Shown here in pieces: positions 15,728 through 23,925 of a stretch of 35,010 bases of DNA (positions within the stretch are counted from its first letter, which is position 1; each line of letters begins with the position of its first letter). A program made the position numbers and the translations under genes. A model generated the notes under the pieces. That model was not told the DNA's origin and made no database searches. It saw nothing but the letters and a program-made list of their open reading frames with translations. Source of the stretch: Chitinophagaceae bacterium (GTDB lineage Bacteria; Bacteroidota; Bacteroidia; Chitinophagales; Chitinophagaceae); assembly GCA_009996675.1 (NCBI GenBank), contig JAACZQ010000042.1:1-35010 (forward strand), read 5' to 3'.

Positions 15728-16756
15728 ATGAACTTACAAAACGATTTATTACTCAGAACCCTTCGTGGTGAAACAACAGAAAGAACACCGGTATGGATGA
15801 TGCGCCAGGCAGGCAGGTACCTGCCGGAGTACATGGTATTGCGTGAAAAATACGGATTCTTTGAAAGGTGTCAGACACCCGAACTCGCCTGTGCCATCAC
15901 CTTACAACCGGTAGATATCATTGGCGTAGACGCTGCCATACTTTTTTCGGATATCCTGGTTGTACCGCAGGCCATGGGACTGGAAGTACAATTAATCGAA
16001 AGCAAGGGACCGGTATTACCAGATCCCATAAAAACAGCGGGCGATCTGGCGCGGGTGCGTGTGCCGGATGTACAGGAAAGCCTGGGGTATGTGTTTGATG
16101 CCATCCGGATGATCAAGCAGGAATTGAATGGCCGGGTACCCCTGATTGGTTTTGCCGGTGCCCCCTGGACATTGCTCTGCTATATGGTACAGGGCAAAGG
16201 ATCCAAAACATTTGATGAAGCCAAAGCTTTCTGCTACCAACAACCCGCGCTGGCACACCAGTTATTACAAATGATTACCGATACCACCATTGCTTACTTA
16301 AAAGCACAGGTGAAAGCAGGAGCCGATACTTTGCAGTTATTCGATAGCTGGGGAGGATTACTGAGTCCGCACGATTTTGAAAACCTCTCCCTGCGCTACA
16401 TGCGTCAGATTGTAGCCGCTGTAAAAGATGAAGCTCCCATTATTCTTTTTGCAAAAGGTGCCTGGCATAGCCTGGATAGTATGGCTGCCACAGGTGCCCA
16501 GGGACTGGGGATCGACTGGTGCATCAAGCCGGAACTGGCCCGTCAGTTTGCCGGCAACCAGGTTACATTACAAGGCAATTTCGATCCGGCCAAATTGCTC
16601 GCACCCATACCAGTCATACAACAGGAAGTAAAAAATATGCTCCAGGCATTCGGCCCGGGCAGACATATTGCCAACCTGGGTCATGGTATTTTACCCAACG
16701 TACCCGTGGATCATGCAAGGGCATTTGTAGATGCAGTGAAAGAGTATAGTGAGTAG
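15728..16756 (+). CDS. hemE: Uroporphyrinogen decarboxylase
   Basis: 342 residues, normal length. It decarboxylates the four acetate side chains of uroporphyrinogen III to give coproporphyrinogen III. Visible signatures are [16 protein letters not shown] near residues 20-35 with the substrate-binding Arg pair, the conserved Asp in [28 protein letters not shown], and [15 protein letters not shown] near the C-terminus. The final codons (AGT GAG TAG) lie inside a TGAGTAG heptad tract. The spacing to hemF is 166 bp, almost all repeat, whereas the four genes upstream are packed tightly. hemF may therefore be read through from this operon or have its own promoter. Confidence 0.97.
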   Translation: MNLQNDLLLRTLRGETTERTPVWMMRQAGRYLPEYMVLREKYGFFERCQTPELACAITLQPVDIIGVDAAILFSDILVVPQAMGLEVQLIESKGPVLPDPIKTAGDLARVRVPDVQESLGYVFDAIRMIKQELNGRVPLIGFAGAPWTLLCYMVQGKGSKTFDEAKAFCYQQPALAHQLLQMITDTTIAYLKAQVKAGADTLQLFDSWGGLLSPHDFENLSLRYMRQIVAAVKDEAPIILFAKGAWHSLDSMAATGAQGLGIDWCIKPELARQFAGNQVTLQGNFDPAKLLAPIPVIQQEVKNMLQAFGPGRHIANLGHGILPNVPVDHARAFVDAVKEYSE

Positions 16757-16819
16757 TGAGTAGTCAGTAGTGAGTATGTGGGGCTTTGAGCTGCTAGCTA
16801 CGAGCTTCTAGCTGTTGAT
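16743..16819 (+). repeat. Heptad tract behind hemE
   Basis: Eleven 7-bp steps. It begins with TGAGTAG-type units and includes an exact copy of the shared 27-bp sequence at 16750-16776. It passes in the same register into AGCTAG-type units (TGCTAGC, TACGAGC, TTCTAGC). The hemE stop is inside the second unit. Confidence 0.8.
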
Positions 16820-16843
16820 TATAAGATGTTGTTATGTATCGGT

Positions 16844-16920
16844 AATCTCCAACTACAAACCAACCTCCTACCTCCAACTTCTAACGTCCAAACCAAAAAC
16901 CAAAAACTAAAAACCACTTT
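16844..16920. repeat. Eleven heptads leading up to the hemF start
   Basis: Degenerate 7-bp units such as CTCCAAC, TTCTAAC and CCAAAAA (twice), the complement of the GTTGGAG/TTTTTGG family at 34572-34676. The last unit ends 2 bp before the hemF ATG, so the tract occupies the leader and ribosome-binding region. Confidence 0.75.
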
Positions 16921-16922
16921 CG

Positions 16923-17834
16923 ATGGATATCAAAACAAATTGGATCAGTTTCATTCATCAGTTACAGGACGATATCTGTGCTGCGCTGGAACAGGCTGAC
17001 GGTAAAGCGCGTTTCCAGGAAGACCGTTGGGAAAGAGCCGAAGGGGGTGGCGGCAGGACTCGTGTGATCAGCGGCGGAGCAGTCTTGGAGAAAGGTGGGG
17101 TGAATACATCCGTGGTATTCGGACCGGTCACCAGTCTCATGCGGTCGCAGTTGAAAATAGACGGCCATAGCTGGTTTGCCTGCGGACTAAGCCTGGTAAT
17201 ACACCCAAACAATCCATTTGTGCCTACGGTGCATTGCAATTACCGGATGTTTGAATTGTATGATGAATTGGGCACGGTAATCGATCGTTGGTTTGGTGGA
17301 GGCACAGATCTCACACCCTATTATTTATTTGAAGAAGACGCTGTTCATTTCCACCAGACTTATAAAAATGCCTGTGATCAATTTGATCCGGAATTCTATG
17401 GTCGATTCAAAAAAGAGTGTGATGATTATTTTGTGAACTGGCACCGCAATCAGGAGCGTCGTGGTATTGGTGGTATCTTTTACGATTACCAGCGTCCCAC
17501 GGAACAGCAGGATGTATCATTCTGGATGGCATTTGCCAAAGCCTGTGGTTATGCTTTTATTGACAGCTATATCCCCATTGTCGAAAAACGCAAACACACA
17601 GCTTTTGAACCCCGGCACAAATACTGGCAGGAAATCCGCCGCGGACGTTACACCGAATTCAACCTCGTACACGACCGCGGAACCATCTTTGGCTTAAAAA
17701 CCAATGGCAGAATAGAAAGCATACTGATGAGCCTTCCACCAACGGTACGGTTTGATTACAACCATCAACCCGAAGCAGGATCCGAAGAATGGAAATTGTT
17801 ACAGGCATGTCTGCAGCCGAAAGAATGGATTTGA
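16923..17834 (+). CDS. hemF: Oxygen-dependent coproporphyrinogen-III oxidase
   Basis: 303 residues, normal for HemF. It uses O2 to convert coproporphyrinogen III to protoporphyrinogen IX. Motifs are GGGGRTRVISGGAVLEKGGVN near residues 40-60, the substrate-binding RWFGGGTDLTPYY near 122-134, RRGIGGIFYDYQ near 178-190, and the conserved C-terminal R(G)RYTEFNLVHDRGT. Presence of HemF rather than only the radical-SAM HemN indicates heme synthesis in air. No Shine-Dalgarno sequence is evident; the leader is an A/C-rich heptad tract. Next comes a non-heme gene. Confidence 0.97.
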   Translation: MDIKTNWISFIHQLQDDICAALEQADGKARFQEDRWERAEGGGGRTRVISGGAVLEKGGVNTSVVFGPVTSLMRSQLKIDGHSWFACGLSLVIHPNNPFVPTVHCNYRMFELYDELGTVIDRWFGGGTDLTPYYLFEEDAVHFHQTYKNACDQFDPEFYGRFKKECDDYFVNWHRNQERRGIGGIFYDYQRPTEQQDVSFWMAFAKACGYAFIDSYIPIVEKRKHTAFEPRHKYWQEIRRGRYTEFNLVHDRGTIFGLKTNGRIESILMSLPPTVRFDYNHQPEAGSEEWKLLQACLQPKEWI

Positions 17835-17840
17835 AAAGAA

Positions 17841-17871
17841 GTTTGAATTTTTGATCTTTGATTTTTTGATT
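17841..17871 (+). repeat. Left arm of 31-bp inverted repeat flanking the S23-like gene
   Basis: Complementary to 18297-18327 with 28 of 31 positions matching. Made of TTTGAT-type units of 7-8 bp. Confidence 0.8.
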
Positions 17872-17928
17872 CTGAAGCTATGTGATACACTCCGGATGGT
17901 CCGTTGTCTTGAGTTGTAGTTTTAACAC

Positions 17929-18297
17929 ATGAACAGAAGAGATTTACAACAAAGGACAAAAAGATTCAATATAGATATTATTACTTTTTGCGGCTCACTA
18001 CCAAGAACAGCAGCAGGTTTTGAAATCGCCAAACAATTGATACGTTCAGCGGGTTCAGTGGGCGCTAACTATAGAGCTACGACAAGATCAAAATCGGAAG
18101 CTGATTTCGCACACAAATTAAAAATTGTACTAGAGGAAATCGATGAATCACATTATTGGCTGGAAATTATCAAAGAAAGTCATTTAAGTTCAGACAAAAA
18201 CATGGATAGATTGCTACAAGAAGCTGACGAGCTAACAGCCATATTTACTGCAGCAAATAAAACAATGGATCAAAAAATAAGGCAGCACAAAAAATAA
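17929..18297 (+). CDS. Four-helix-bundle protein, S23/23S-rRNA-intervening family
   Basis: 122 residues that look like the S23 (TIGR02436-type) family. There is a basic N-terminus, FEIAKQLIRSAGSVGANYRATTRSKSEADFAHKLKIVLEEIDESHYWLEI in the centre (the conserved core), and a charged C-terminal helix. Family members were first found within spirochete 23S rRNA genes but are often free-standing in Bacteroidota; the Avd protein of diversity-generating retroelements is related. Function is not known. The gene is clearly more A-rich than its neighbours, has no link to heme synthesis, and separates hemF from hemB. It lies within 31-bp inverted repeats, which suggests late insertion. No reverse transcriptase or variable repeat is nearby. 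Confidence 0.88.
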   Translation: MNRRDLQQRTKRFNIDIITFCGSLPRTAAGFEIAKQLIRSAGSVGANYRATTRSKSEADFAHKLKIVLEEIDESHYWLEIIKESHLSSDKNMDRLLQEADELTAIFTAANKTMDQKIRQHKK

Positions 18298-18327
18298 ATC
18301 AAGAAATCAAAGATCAAAAAATCAAAG
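18297..18327 (-). repeat. Right arm of inverted repeat; also one of two 31-bp direct repeats
   Basis: Pairs with 17841-17871. Positions 18296-18326 are identical to 19480-19510, so hemB is bracketed by two direct copies. The left end overlaps the S23-like gene's stop codon, and the right end is 3 bp from the hemB ATG. Confidence 0.85.
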
Positions 18328-18330
18328 ATT

Positions 18331-19308
18331 ATGCAGTTGCAACGAAGAAATAGAATTCTGAGACAATCCCCCGCCATACGTTCCCTGGTTGCCGAAACCA
18401 TCCTTCGGCCGGCGGATTTTATTGCACCGCTGTTTATTGATGAAGGAGAAAATATAAAAACGGAAATCGCCTCCATGCCGGGTTATTACCGTATGTCGCT
18501 GGACCTTACTGTACAGGAAGTAAAACTGTTGTGGAATATGGGCATACGCTCGGTATTGCTGTTCATCAAGTGTAAAGACGAACTGAAAGACAATACCGGC
18601 AAAGAAGCCTGGAATGCAAACGGACTCATGCAACGCAGCATTAAAGCCATTAAAGATGCCGTACCGGAAATGTTGATCATGACTGATGTTGCACTGGACC
18701 CCTACTCTTCTTACGGACATGATGGCATTGTAAAAGACGGTGAAATTGTAAACGACGAAACCGTGGAAGCATTGGTGAAAATGAGCATCAGTCATGCCCA
18801 GGCCGGTGCCGATTTTGTAGCTCCCAGTGATATGATGGACGGTCGTATCGGTGCCATCCGGAATGGACTGGAAGAGAATGGCTTTACCAAAACAGGTATC
18901 ATGAGCTATAGTGCCAAATATGCTTCCTGTTTCTATGGTCCGTTCAGAGACGCATTGGACAGTGCTCCGGGCTTTGGTGATAAAAAAACCTACCAGATGG
19001 ATTATGCCAATCGCACCGAAGCCATCAAAGAAACCCTGATGGATGTGGAAGAAGGCGCAGATATCGTAATGGTAAAACCTGCCATGGCCTACCTCGACAT
19101 CATTCGTGAAGTAAAGAATGTAGTAGACATCCCCGTGAGTGCTTACCAGGTGAGCGGCGAATATGCCATGATCAAAGCTGCTGCCCAAATGGGCTGGCTC
19201 AATGAAGAGAAAGCCATACTCGAAAGCCTGACTTCCATTAAGCGGGCAGGGGCAGATATGATTGCGACTTATTTTGCAAAAGATGCGGTTGCGTTGATTA
19301 GTGTGTAG
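18331..19308 (+). CDS. hemB: Porphobilinogen synthase (delta-aminolevulinate dehydratase)
   Basis: 325 residues. It condenses two 5-aminolevulinates. The two active-site lysines are Lys196 (SYSAKYASCFYGPFRDA) and Lys249 (VMVKPAMAYLD). In the segment 119-132 (DVALDPYSSYGHDG) the three cysteines of zinc-type enzymes are replaced by Ala/Asp, so this is the zinc-independent, probably Mg2+-using type. The ATG at 18331 lies 3 bp after a repeat arm. The gene stands apart from the hemA-E block, between the S23-like gene and hemL, but on the same strand. Confidence 0.97.
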   Translation: MQLQRRNRILRQSPAIRSLVAETILRPADFIAPLFIDEGENIKTEIASMPGYYRMSLDLTVQEVKLLWNMGIRSVLLFIKCKDELKDNTGKEAWNANGLMQRSIKAIKDAVPEMLIMTDVALDPYSSYGHDGIVKDGEIVNDETVEALVKMSISHAQAGADFVAPSDMMDGRIGAIRNGLEENGFTKTGIMSYSAKYASCFYGPFRDALDSAPGFGDKKTYQMDYANRTEAIKETLMDVEEGADIVMVKPAMAYLDIIREVKNVVDIPVSAYQVSGEYAMIKAAAQMGWLNEEKAILESLTSIKRAGADMIATYFAKDAVALISV

Positions 19309-19320
19309 TTTACTTTTGAT

Positions 19321-19348
19321 GAAGCTACTGGCTACTAGTTGCTAGCTT
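19321..19348 (+). repeat. Short AGCTAG-family heptad tract
   Basis: Four 7-bp units (GAAGCTA, CTGGCTA, CTAGTTG, CTAGCTT), 12 bp after the hemB stop. Confidence 0.55.
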
Positions 19349-19479
19349 CCAGAGAGTGACCAACTTATCTTCACTTTACAACCGACATAGAGTGATACGA
19401 CAACAGGAAAGTTATGGTGAGTGAATGAGATGGAATACAGATATAGTTTGAGGTTTCGTAACTTCTCTGGATACACTCG

Positions 19480-19554
19480 AAATCAAGAAATCAAAGATCA
19501 AAAAATCAAACTTCACCTTGCATTATATCTGAGATCTGACATCTGAAATAAAAC
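19480..19554 (+). repeat. ATCAAAG tract followed by ATCTGAC heptads
   Basis: 31 bp identical to 18296-18326, then ATCTGAG, ATCTGAC, ATCTGAA and ATAAAAC in register (19527-19554), ending 3 bp before the hemL ATG. The remaining part of the 249-bp hemB-hemL spacer shows no gene. Confidence 0.75.
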
Positions 19555-19557
19555 ATT

Positions 19558-20847
19558 ATGTATACAAAAAGCATCTCCCTCTTTCAACGTGCACAGCAAT
19601 CCATCCCCGGGGGTGTGAATTCTCCGGTAAGAGCTTTCAAAAGCGTGGGTGGCACTCCCCTCTTTATTGAAAAAGCCAAAGGCACTTATCTGTATGATGC
19701 CGATGGAAACCGGTATATCGATTATATCGCTTCCTGGGGACCGATGATATTAGGACATGCTTATGAACCAGTGGTAAAAGCCATTCAGGAGAAAGCCCTG
19801 TTATCAACCTCCTACGGTGCACCCACCGAACTGGAAATTGAAATGGCAGAACTCATCAAGTCCATGACCCCAAATGTAGATCTCATTCGGATGGTGAGCA
19901 GTGGTACCGAAGCCTGTATGAGTGCCCTGCGTTTGGCAAGGGGACATACCGGCCGCAATAAATTCATCAAGTTTGAGGGATGCTACCACGGACATGCCGA
20001 TGCTTTCCTGGTAAAAGCGGGCAGTGGACTGGCTACTTTCGATATACAAACCGTACCGGGTGTTACCGGCGGGGTTTCGAATGATACATTGACCTGTGCC
20101 TATAACGACCTCACTGCAGTACAACAACTGGTAGCAGCACAACCCAATGAAATTGCCGCCATCATTGTAGAGCCTGTCGCCGGCAATATGGGTTGCATAT
20201 TACCAGTACCCGGTTTCCTCGAAGGACTGAGAAAGATTTGTGATGATCATGGTATCGTACTCATATTTGATGAAGTGATGACGGGCTTCCGCCTCGCCCC
20301 CGGTGGTGCCCAGGAAGCACTGGGCATCCGAGCCGATCTGGTTACCTATGGTAAAGTGATTGGTGCCGGTATGCCCGTAGGAGCATTTGGTGGTAAAAGA
20401 GAGATCATGGAAAAAATTGCACCCCTGGGTAATGTATACCAGGCTGGGACCCTCAGTGGTAACCCCATTGCCATGATTGCCGGTTATACTTTATTACAGG
20501 AACTGAAAAACAATCCGGCTATCTATGCCGAGCTGGCCGATAAAACAGCCTACCTGCATAAGGGACTGGATGCGGTATTACAAACATACCAGATTCCCTA
20601 TACCATCAACCGCAAAGGTTCCATGATCAGCATTCATTTCAGTGAGCAGCCCGTAACTAATTTTGCCACTGCAGCAGCTGCTAATAATACCCGGTTCAAC
20701 CAGTTCTTCCATGACATGCTCAAACGCGGTATTTACCTGCCGCCTTCGGCCTATGAAAGCTGGTTCCTGAATAATGCCCTCAGCTATGCCGACCTCGACG
20801 CTACCATCAGCGCCACAAGGGAAAGCTTAGCTGAAATACTGGCTTAA
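19558..20847 (+). CDS. hemL: Glutamate-1-semialdehyde 2,1-aminomutase
   Basis: 429 residues, normal length. This PLP enzyme isomerises glutamate-1-semialdehyde to 5-aminolevulinate. N-terminal [18 protein letters not shown] is diagnostic. [16 protein letters not shown] near 115-129, [16 protein letters not shown] near 142-157, the PLP Asp in [10 protein letters not shown] and Lys266 in [13 protein letters not shown] follow. As the last gene of the plus-strand heme series it is closed by a strong terminator. HemL acts directly after HemA in the pathway, yet it lies at the far end of the cluster. Confidence 0.97.
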   Translation: MYTKSISLFQRAQQSIPGGVNSPVRAFKSVGGTPLFIEKAKGTYLYDADGNRYIDYIASWGPMILGHAYEPVVKAIQEKALLSTSYGAPTELEIEMAELIKSMTPNVDLIRMVSSGTEACMSALRLARGHTGRNKFIKFEGCYHGHADAFLVKAGSGLATFDIQTVPGVTGGVSNDTLTCAYNDLTAVQQLVAAQPNEIAAIIVEPVAGNMGCILPVPGFLEGLRKICDDHGIVLIFDEVMTGFRLAPGGAQEALGIRADLVTYGKVIGAGMPVGAFGGKREIMEKIAPLGNVYQAGTLSGNPIAMIAGYTLLQELKNNPAIYAELADKTAYLHKGLDAVLQTYQIPYTINRKGSMISIHFSEQPVTNFATAAAANNTRFNQFFHDMLKRGIYLPPSAYESWFLNNALSYADLDATISATRESLAEILA

Positions 20848-20863
20848 TCCGTTCCCGATCAGC

Positions 20864-20892
20864 AAGCCCCCTGACTTACAAACAGGGGGCTT
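20864..20892 (+). terminator. Terminator after hemL
   Basis: 10-bp GC-rich stem (AAGCCCCCTG at 20864-20873 with its complement at 20883-20892), 9-nt loop, then a T/G-rich stretch. Closes the heme operon. Confidence 0.85.
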
Positions 20893-20896
20893 TGTG

Positions 20897-20904
20897 TATC
20901 TTTA
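20897..20904 (+). promoter_or_regulatory. Possible -7 element TATCTTTA before the dehydrogenase gene
   Basis: One mismatch to TAnnTTTG, ending 4 nt before the ATG at 20909; if used, the mRNA would be leaderless or nearly so. Confidence 0.3.
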
Positions 20905-20908
20905 GAAC

Positions 20909-21907
20909 ATGAAGATCGTTTTCTATTCTGCCCAGCCTTACGACCGCATTTTCTTTGACCGTTATAACCAGGCCGGCCTTACCATAGAATACCTGGATAT
21001 GCCCTTACAGGAACAAACCGCTGCCATGGCTGCCGGTGCCGATGCCGTTTGTGTATTTGTAAACGATACGGTTAACGCTGTGGTGATGCAACAGCTGGCA
21101 GCACTGGGTGTAAAAGTCATTGCCCTTCGCTGTGCGGGCTTCAATAATGTAGACCTGGAAGCAGCCCGTAGTCATCGCATACATGTATGCCGCGTACCCG
21201 CCTATTCGCCCGAAGCCGTGGCAGAACATGCTACTGCCATGATCCTCACCCTTAACCGCAAAACACATAAAGCCTATAACCGCGTTCGGGAACAGAATTT
21301 TTCCTTGAACGGATTGCTCGGCTTTAACCTCCACGGCAAAACCATTGGTGTGATCGGCACCGGTCATATCGGGCATGCTTTTTGTCGCATTATGCTGGGT
21401 TTTGGTTGCCGGGTACTGGCCTTCGACCTGATAGCCAACAAGGAGCTGGAAGCGATGGGGGTGGAATACCTGCCACTGATAACGCTGTTGCAGCAGTCGG
21501 ATATTATTTCCCTGCACTGCCCCCTCAATGAACAAACCCGGCACCTGATCAGTGACCAGACCCTGGGAATGATGAAAAAAGGGGCCATGCTCATCAATAC
21601 CGGCCGGGGCGCATTGATTGATACCGGCGCCGTGATCAAGGCCCTGAAATCGGGTCACCTCGGCGCCCTGGGTATGGATGTGTATGAACAGGAAGAAAAG
21701 CTGTTTTTCCGGGACCTGTCCGGCGATATCATCCAGGACGACCTGATACAGCGGCTCATGAGCTTCCCCAATGTGCTCATCACCGCCCACCAAGCCTTTT
21801 TTACCAGTGAAGCACTGGCAGAAATTGCCATAACCACGTTAAATAACGTGGAGCAATTGCTAAAAAACAGTAATTTGTCAGATAATCAGGCTGCGTTGTT
21901 AACCTGA
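20909..21907 (+). CDS. ldhA: D-2-hydroxyacid dehydrogenase, probably D-lactate dehydrogenase
   Basis: 332 residues, matching the LdhA length. Reversible NADH-dependent reduction of pyruvate to D-lactate is the likely reaction. The N-terminus YSAQPYDRIFFD is close to known D-lactate dehydrogenases. The Rossmann motif is VIGTGHIG (148-155), and the catalytic set is Arg233 (NTGRGALID), Glu262 and His294 (TAHQAF), with the spacing of the family. EKLFFRDLSGDIIQDD is another LdhA-like segment. It is cytosolic. It follows the hemL terminator and probably forms its own unit; the lipoprotein gene starts 24 bp later and may be co-transcribed. Confidence 0.93.
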   Translation: MKIVFYSAQPYDRIFFDRYNQAGLTIEYLDMPLQEQTAAMAAGADAVCVFVNDTVNAVVMQQLAALGVKVIALRCAGFNNVDLEAARSHRIHVCRVPAYSPEAVAEHATAMILTLNRKTHKAYNRVREQNFSLNGLLGFNLHGKTIGVIGTGHIGHAFCRIMLGFGCRVLAFDLIANKELEAMGVEYLPLITLLQQSDIISLHCPLNEQTRHLISDQTLGMMKKGAMLINTGRGALIDTGAVIKALKSGHLGALGMDVYEQEEKLFFRDLSGDIIQDDLIQRLMSFPNVLITAHQAFFTSEALAEIAITTLNNVEQLLKNSNLSDNQAALLT

Positions 21908-21931
21908 TTTTTATCTGTACCAGAGTAACCA

Positions 21932-22975
21932 ATGTCCGGAACAATGAAACAATTTATCAAATCAAGTATGCTGGTGCTCACCGGAGCCCTGCTTTTACTG
22001 GCTTGCCAGAAAGAGCTGAGCCTGGAAGGCAATGGATTGAAAGGAAATGCCCAGGGAACCTTAACCGATGTTTCCGGCGCCTGCAAAGATGCCATTGTAA
22101 AAGGCGATTATATTGTAGACCAGGCCCTTACCGACAGCAACTATGTAGTACTGAACGTCAATTTCACCGTTCAGGGTAAATACCTCATTTCCACCGATAC
22201 CGTTAATGGTATGTGGTTTCTCGATTCCGGTTATGCATTAACCACCGGCGCCACCACCGTAAAAGTAAAGGGACATGGCAAACCCATTCTACCCGTGATC
22301 TCTGATTTTGTGGTGAACATGAATACAAGCTACTGCTCTTTCTCGGTAGTGGCTTCTGCTACCGGAGCTACAGGCACCAGTAACGATTATTTCCCCAATA
22401 CCACCGGTTCCAACTGGACCTACCAGTACCTCCCGACCATGGGTACCATCAGTGAGTTTACCGCAACTGTAACCAATAACCGCATTTTCCAGGACGGAAA
22501 AGTATTCACCGAGTTCAGTACCGACCCGCTGAATGAGCCTTTCTATTTTTCCAAAGACAATGCAGGAAACTATTACGCATTCAGTACCGTTGATTTTGAT
22601 TACCTGTTCTTATTTGATTCCATCCCCAGCAATTTCATCACTTATCCCTTCCTCAAAGAAGGGGCTGCCATTGGCGAGACCTGGGAAACAGCCGAATACG
22701 GCAAAGTAAAACTGGGTGTAGAAGTAGGCGTTACCAAAGCCAAGTTCACCATGGTCAATAAAACCCTCACCTATCAGGTTGGCCCCACTTCCTTCAATAA
22801 TGTCATCCAGATCAAACGGGAAATCTATTTCAAACCCGATGGAGGCACCAGCTTCCGCCTGGTCCTGGAAGGCAATTCCTACTATGCCAAAAACATCGGC
22901 CTCATCGATCAGGTCATACCTTTAAGCAGCAGTAGCAGCCAGGCCACTACACTCAAGAGAAGCCAGGTGTTTTGA
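21932..22975 (+). CDS. Lipoprotein of unknown function
   Basis: 347 residues with an N-terminal lipoprotein signal (hydrophobic segment ending LLLACQ, lipid-carrying Cys near residue 25). No Asp follows the Cys, and outer-membrane location is likely. The rest is rich in Thr, Ser, Tyr and Asn with beta-strand-like alternation and two cysteines (near 50 and 130) that could pair. The segment from about 35-135 looks like a beta-sandwich adhesion-type domain and that from 150-335 a second domain. I do not recognise a catalytic motif. A second ATG at 21944 gives a more usual signal-peptide start and may be the true one. The stop codon lies in the first TTTTGAT unit of a repeat tract. Confidence 0.8.
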   Translation: MSGTMKQFIKSSMLVLTGALLLLACQKELSLEGNGLKGNAQGTLTDVSGACKDAIVKGDYIVDQALTDSNYVVLNVNFTVQGKYLISTDTVNGMWFLDSGYALTTGATTVKVKGHGKPILPVISDFVVNMNTSYCSFSVVASATGATGTSNDYFPNTTGSNWTYQYLPTMGTISEFTATVTNNRIFQDGKVFTEFSTDPLNEPFYFSKDNAGNYYAFSTVDFDYLFLFDSIPSNFITYPFLKEGAAIGETWETAEYGKVKLGVEVGVTKAKFTMVNKTLTYQVGPTSFNNVIQIKREIYFKPDGGTSFRLVLEGNSYYAKNIGLIDQVIPLSSSSSQATTLKRSQVF

Positions 22976-23044
22976 TTTCTTGATTTTTTGATCTGTGATT
23001 TTTTGATTGAATGAAGTGAGTAGTGAGTAGTCAGTAGTGAGTAA
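22970..23044 (+). repeat. TTTTGAT tract followed by TGAGTAG heptads
   Basis: TTTTTGAT/CTGTGAT-type units of 7-8 bp start in the last codons of the lipoprotein gene. From 23017 four TGAGTAG-family heptads follow, 23017-23043 being the exact 27-bp copy also found behind hemE and hemH. Confidence 0.85.
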
Positions 23045-23145
23045 GCATTCCTAACACCTAATACCCAATGCGCTAACAGCTACACCCAGGTCAGATGTCA
23101 GATCAATGTCTCGGATATAACGTAAGAAAAACTTGATTCCCTGAT

Positions 23146-23173
23146 CCACTCACTACTCACTACTGACCACTCA
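23146..23173 (-). repeat. TGAGTAG-family heptads, inverted
   Basis: Four 7-bp units on the minus strand, in the sense of the lspA transcript and inverted relative to 23017-23044; the two can pair across the 222-bp convergent spacer. Between them is GTCAGAT twice (about 23094) and no gene. Confidence 0.75.
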
Positions 23174-23197
23174 CTCCTAAAAGCTTGCAGCTGATCA

Positions 23198-23875
23198 CTA
23201 AAAAATCTGCGTCTTATCATCCACCACCGATCCTGTTTCCATGGTGGTATTTTTCGGTTCCTGTTTCTGTTTGAAGAATTTGTTCTGGAAAATCAGGATG
23301 ACAATCACACCGGTAGAAATAGAAGCATCGGCCAGGTTGAATACGGGGCGGAAGAATTCAAATTCATCGCCACCCACAAAAGGTACCCAGGCCGGGTAAT
23401 GGGTATCGGTAATGATGGGGAAATACAACATATCTACCACTTTCCCATGCAGGAAACTGGCATAACCACCACCGGGTGGGAAGAAGCGTGCAACATTCTG
23501 GGTGAAGGGGTTACTCTGTTCAAAGATCAGTCCATAAAAAAGACTGTCGATCAGGTTACCCAGTGCACCGGCGTAAATTAAGCCGGCACAGATGATGAAT
23601 CCTTTGTGGTATTGCTTACGGATGAAATCGCGGAGCAGGAAAGTACCCCAGATCACCGCAACCAACCGGAACAGAGTCAGGGCAATTTTACCAAAACCAC
23701 CTCCGAATTTCCAGCCCCAGGCCATGCCTTCGTTCTCCACAAAATGCAGGCGGAACCAGCTACCCAGGATAGCATGTTCTTCACCGGCATAAAAATTCAG
23801 TTTAATATAGAATTTAAGTACCTGATCAACCAGTATGATCCCTAAAATCAGAAATATTAATTGCCTTGCTTTCAC
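23198..23875 (-). CDS. lspA: Lipoprotein signal peptidase (signal peptidase II)
   Basis: 225-residue inner-membrane aspartyl protease that removes signal peptides from prolipoproteins. LILGIILVDQVLKFYIK forms helix 1. GNLIDSLFYG and GKVVDMLYFP hold the first catalytic Asp region, and FNLADASISTGV holds the second. The insert between these motifs and the longer total length are usual in Bacteroidota. The GTG at 23875 is preferred over a TTG at 23899, because that TTG is part of the -7 promoter element and because family similarity begins with the KARQL residues after GTG. It lies downstream of murF-alr, not in the usual ileS-dksA-lspA group. Confidence 0.94.
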   Translation of the reverse strand: MKARQLIFLILGIILVDQVLKFYIKLNFYAGEEHAILGSWFRLHFVENEGMAWGWKFGGGFGKIALTLFRLVAVIWGTFLLRDFIRKQYHKGFIICAGLIYAGALGNLIDSLFYGLIFEQSNPFTQNVARFFPPGGGYASFLHGKVVDMLYFPIITDTHYPAWVPFVGGDEFEFFRPVFNLADASISTGVIVILIFQNKFFKQKQEPKNTTMETGSVVDDKTQIF

Positions 23876-23896
23876 AGTGCTTGTTTTATATGGCTC

Positions 23897-23925
23897 CAAA
23901 GATAGGGTTTGCCCCGAACGGGCAA
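23897..23925 (-). promoter_or_regulatory. Putative lspA promoter
   Basis: On the minus strand TTG at 23925-23923, 18-bp spacer, then an exact -7 element TATCTTTG (23904-23897). It decides the lspA start: transcription would begin near 23890, after the TTG candidate. Confidence 0.6.

Noticed and set aside
17929..18297. Diversity-generating retroelement, because the S23-like protein resembles Avd
   Set aside because: No reverse transcriptase, template repeat or variable repeat is present in the window.
18322..19188. 288-codon minus-strand frame opposite hemB
   Set aside because: Shadow of a clear hemB gene; composition rich in His, Phe and Ile as expected for antisense of a coding frame.
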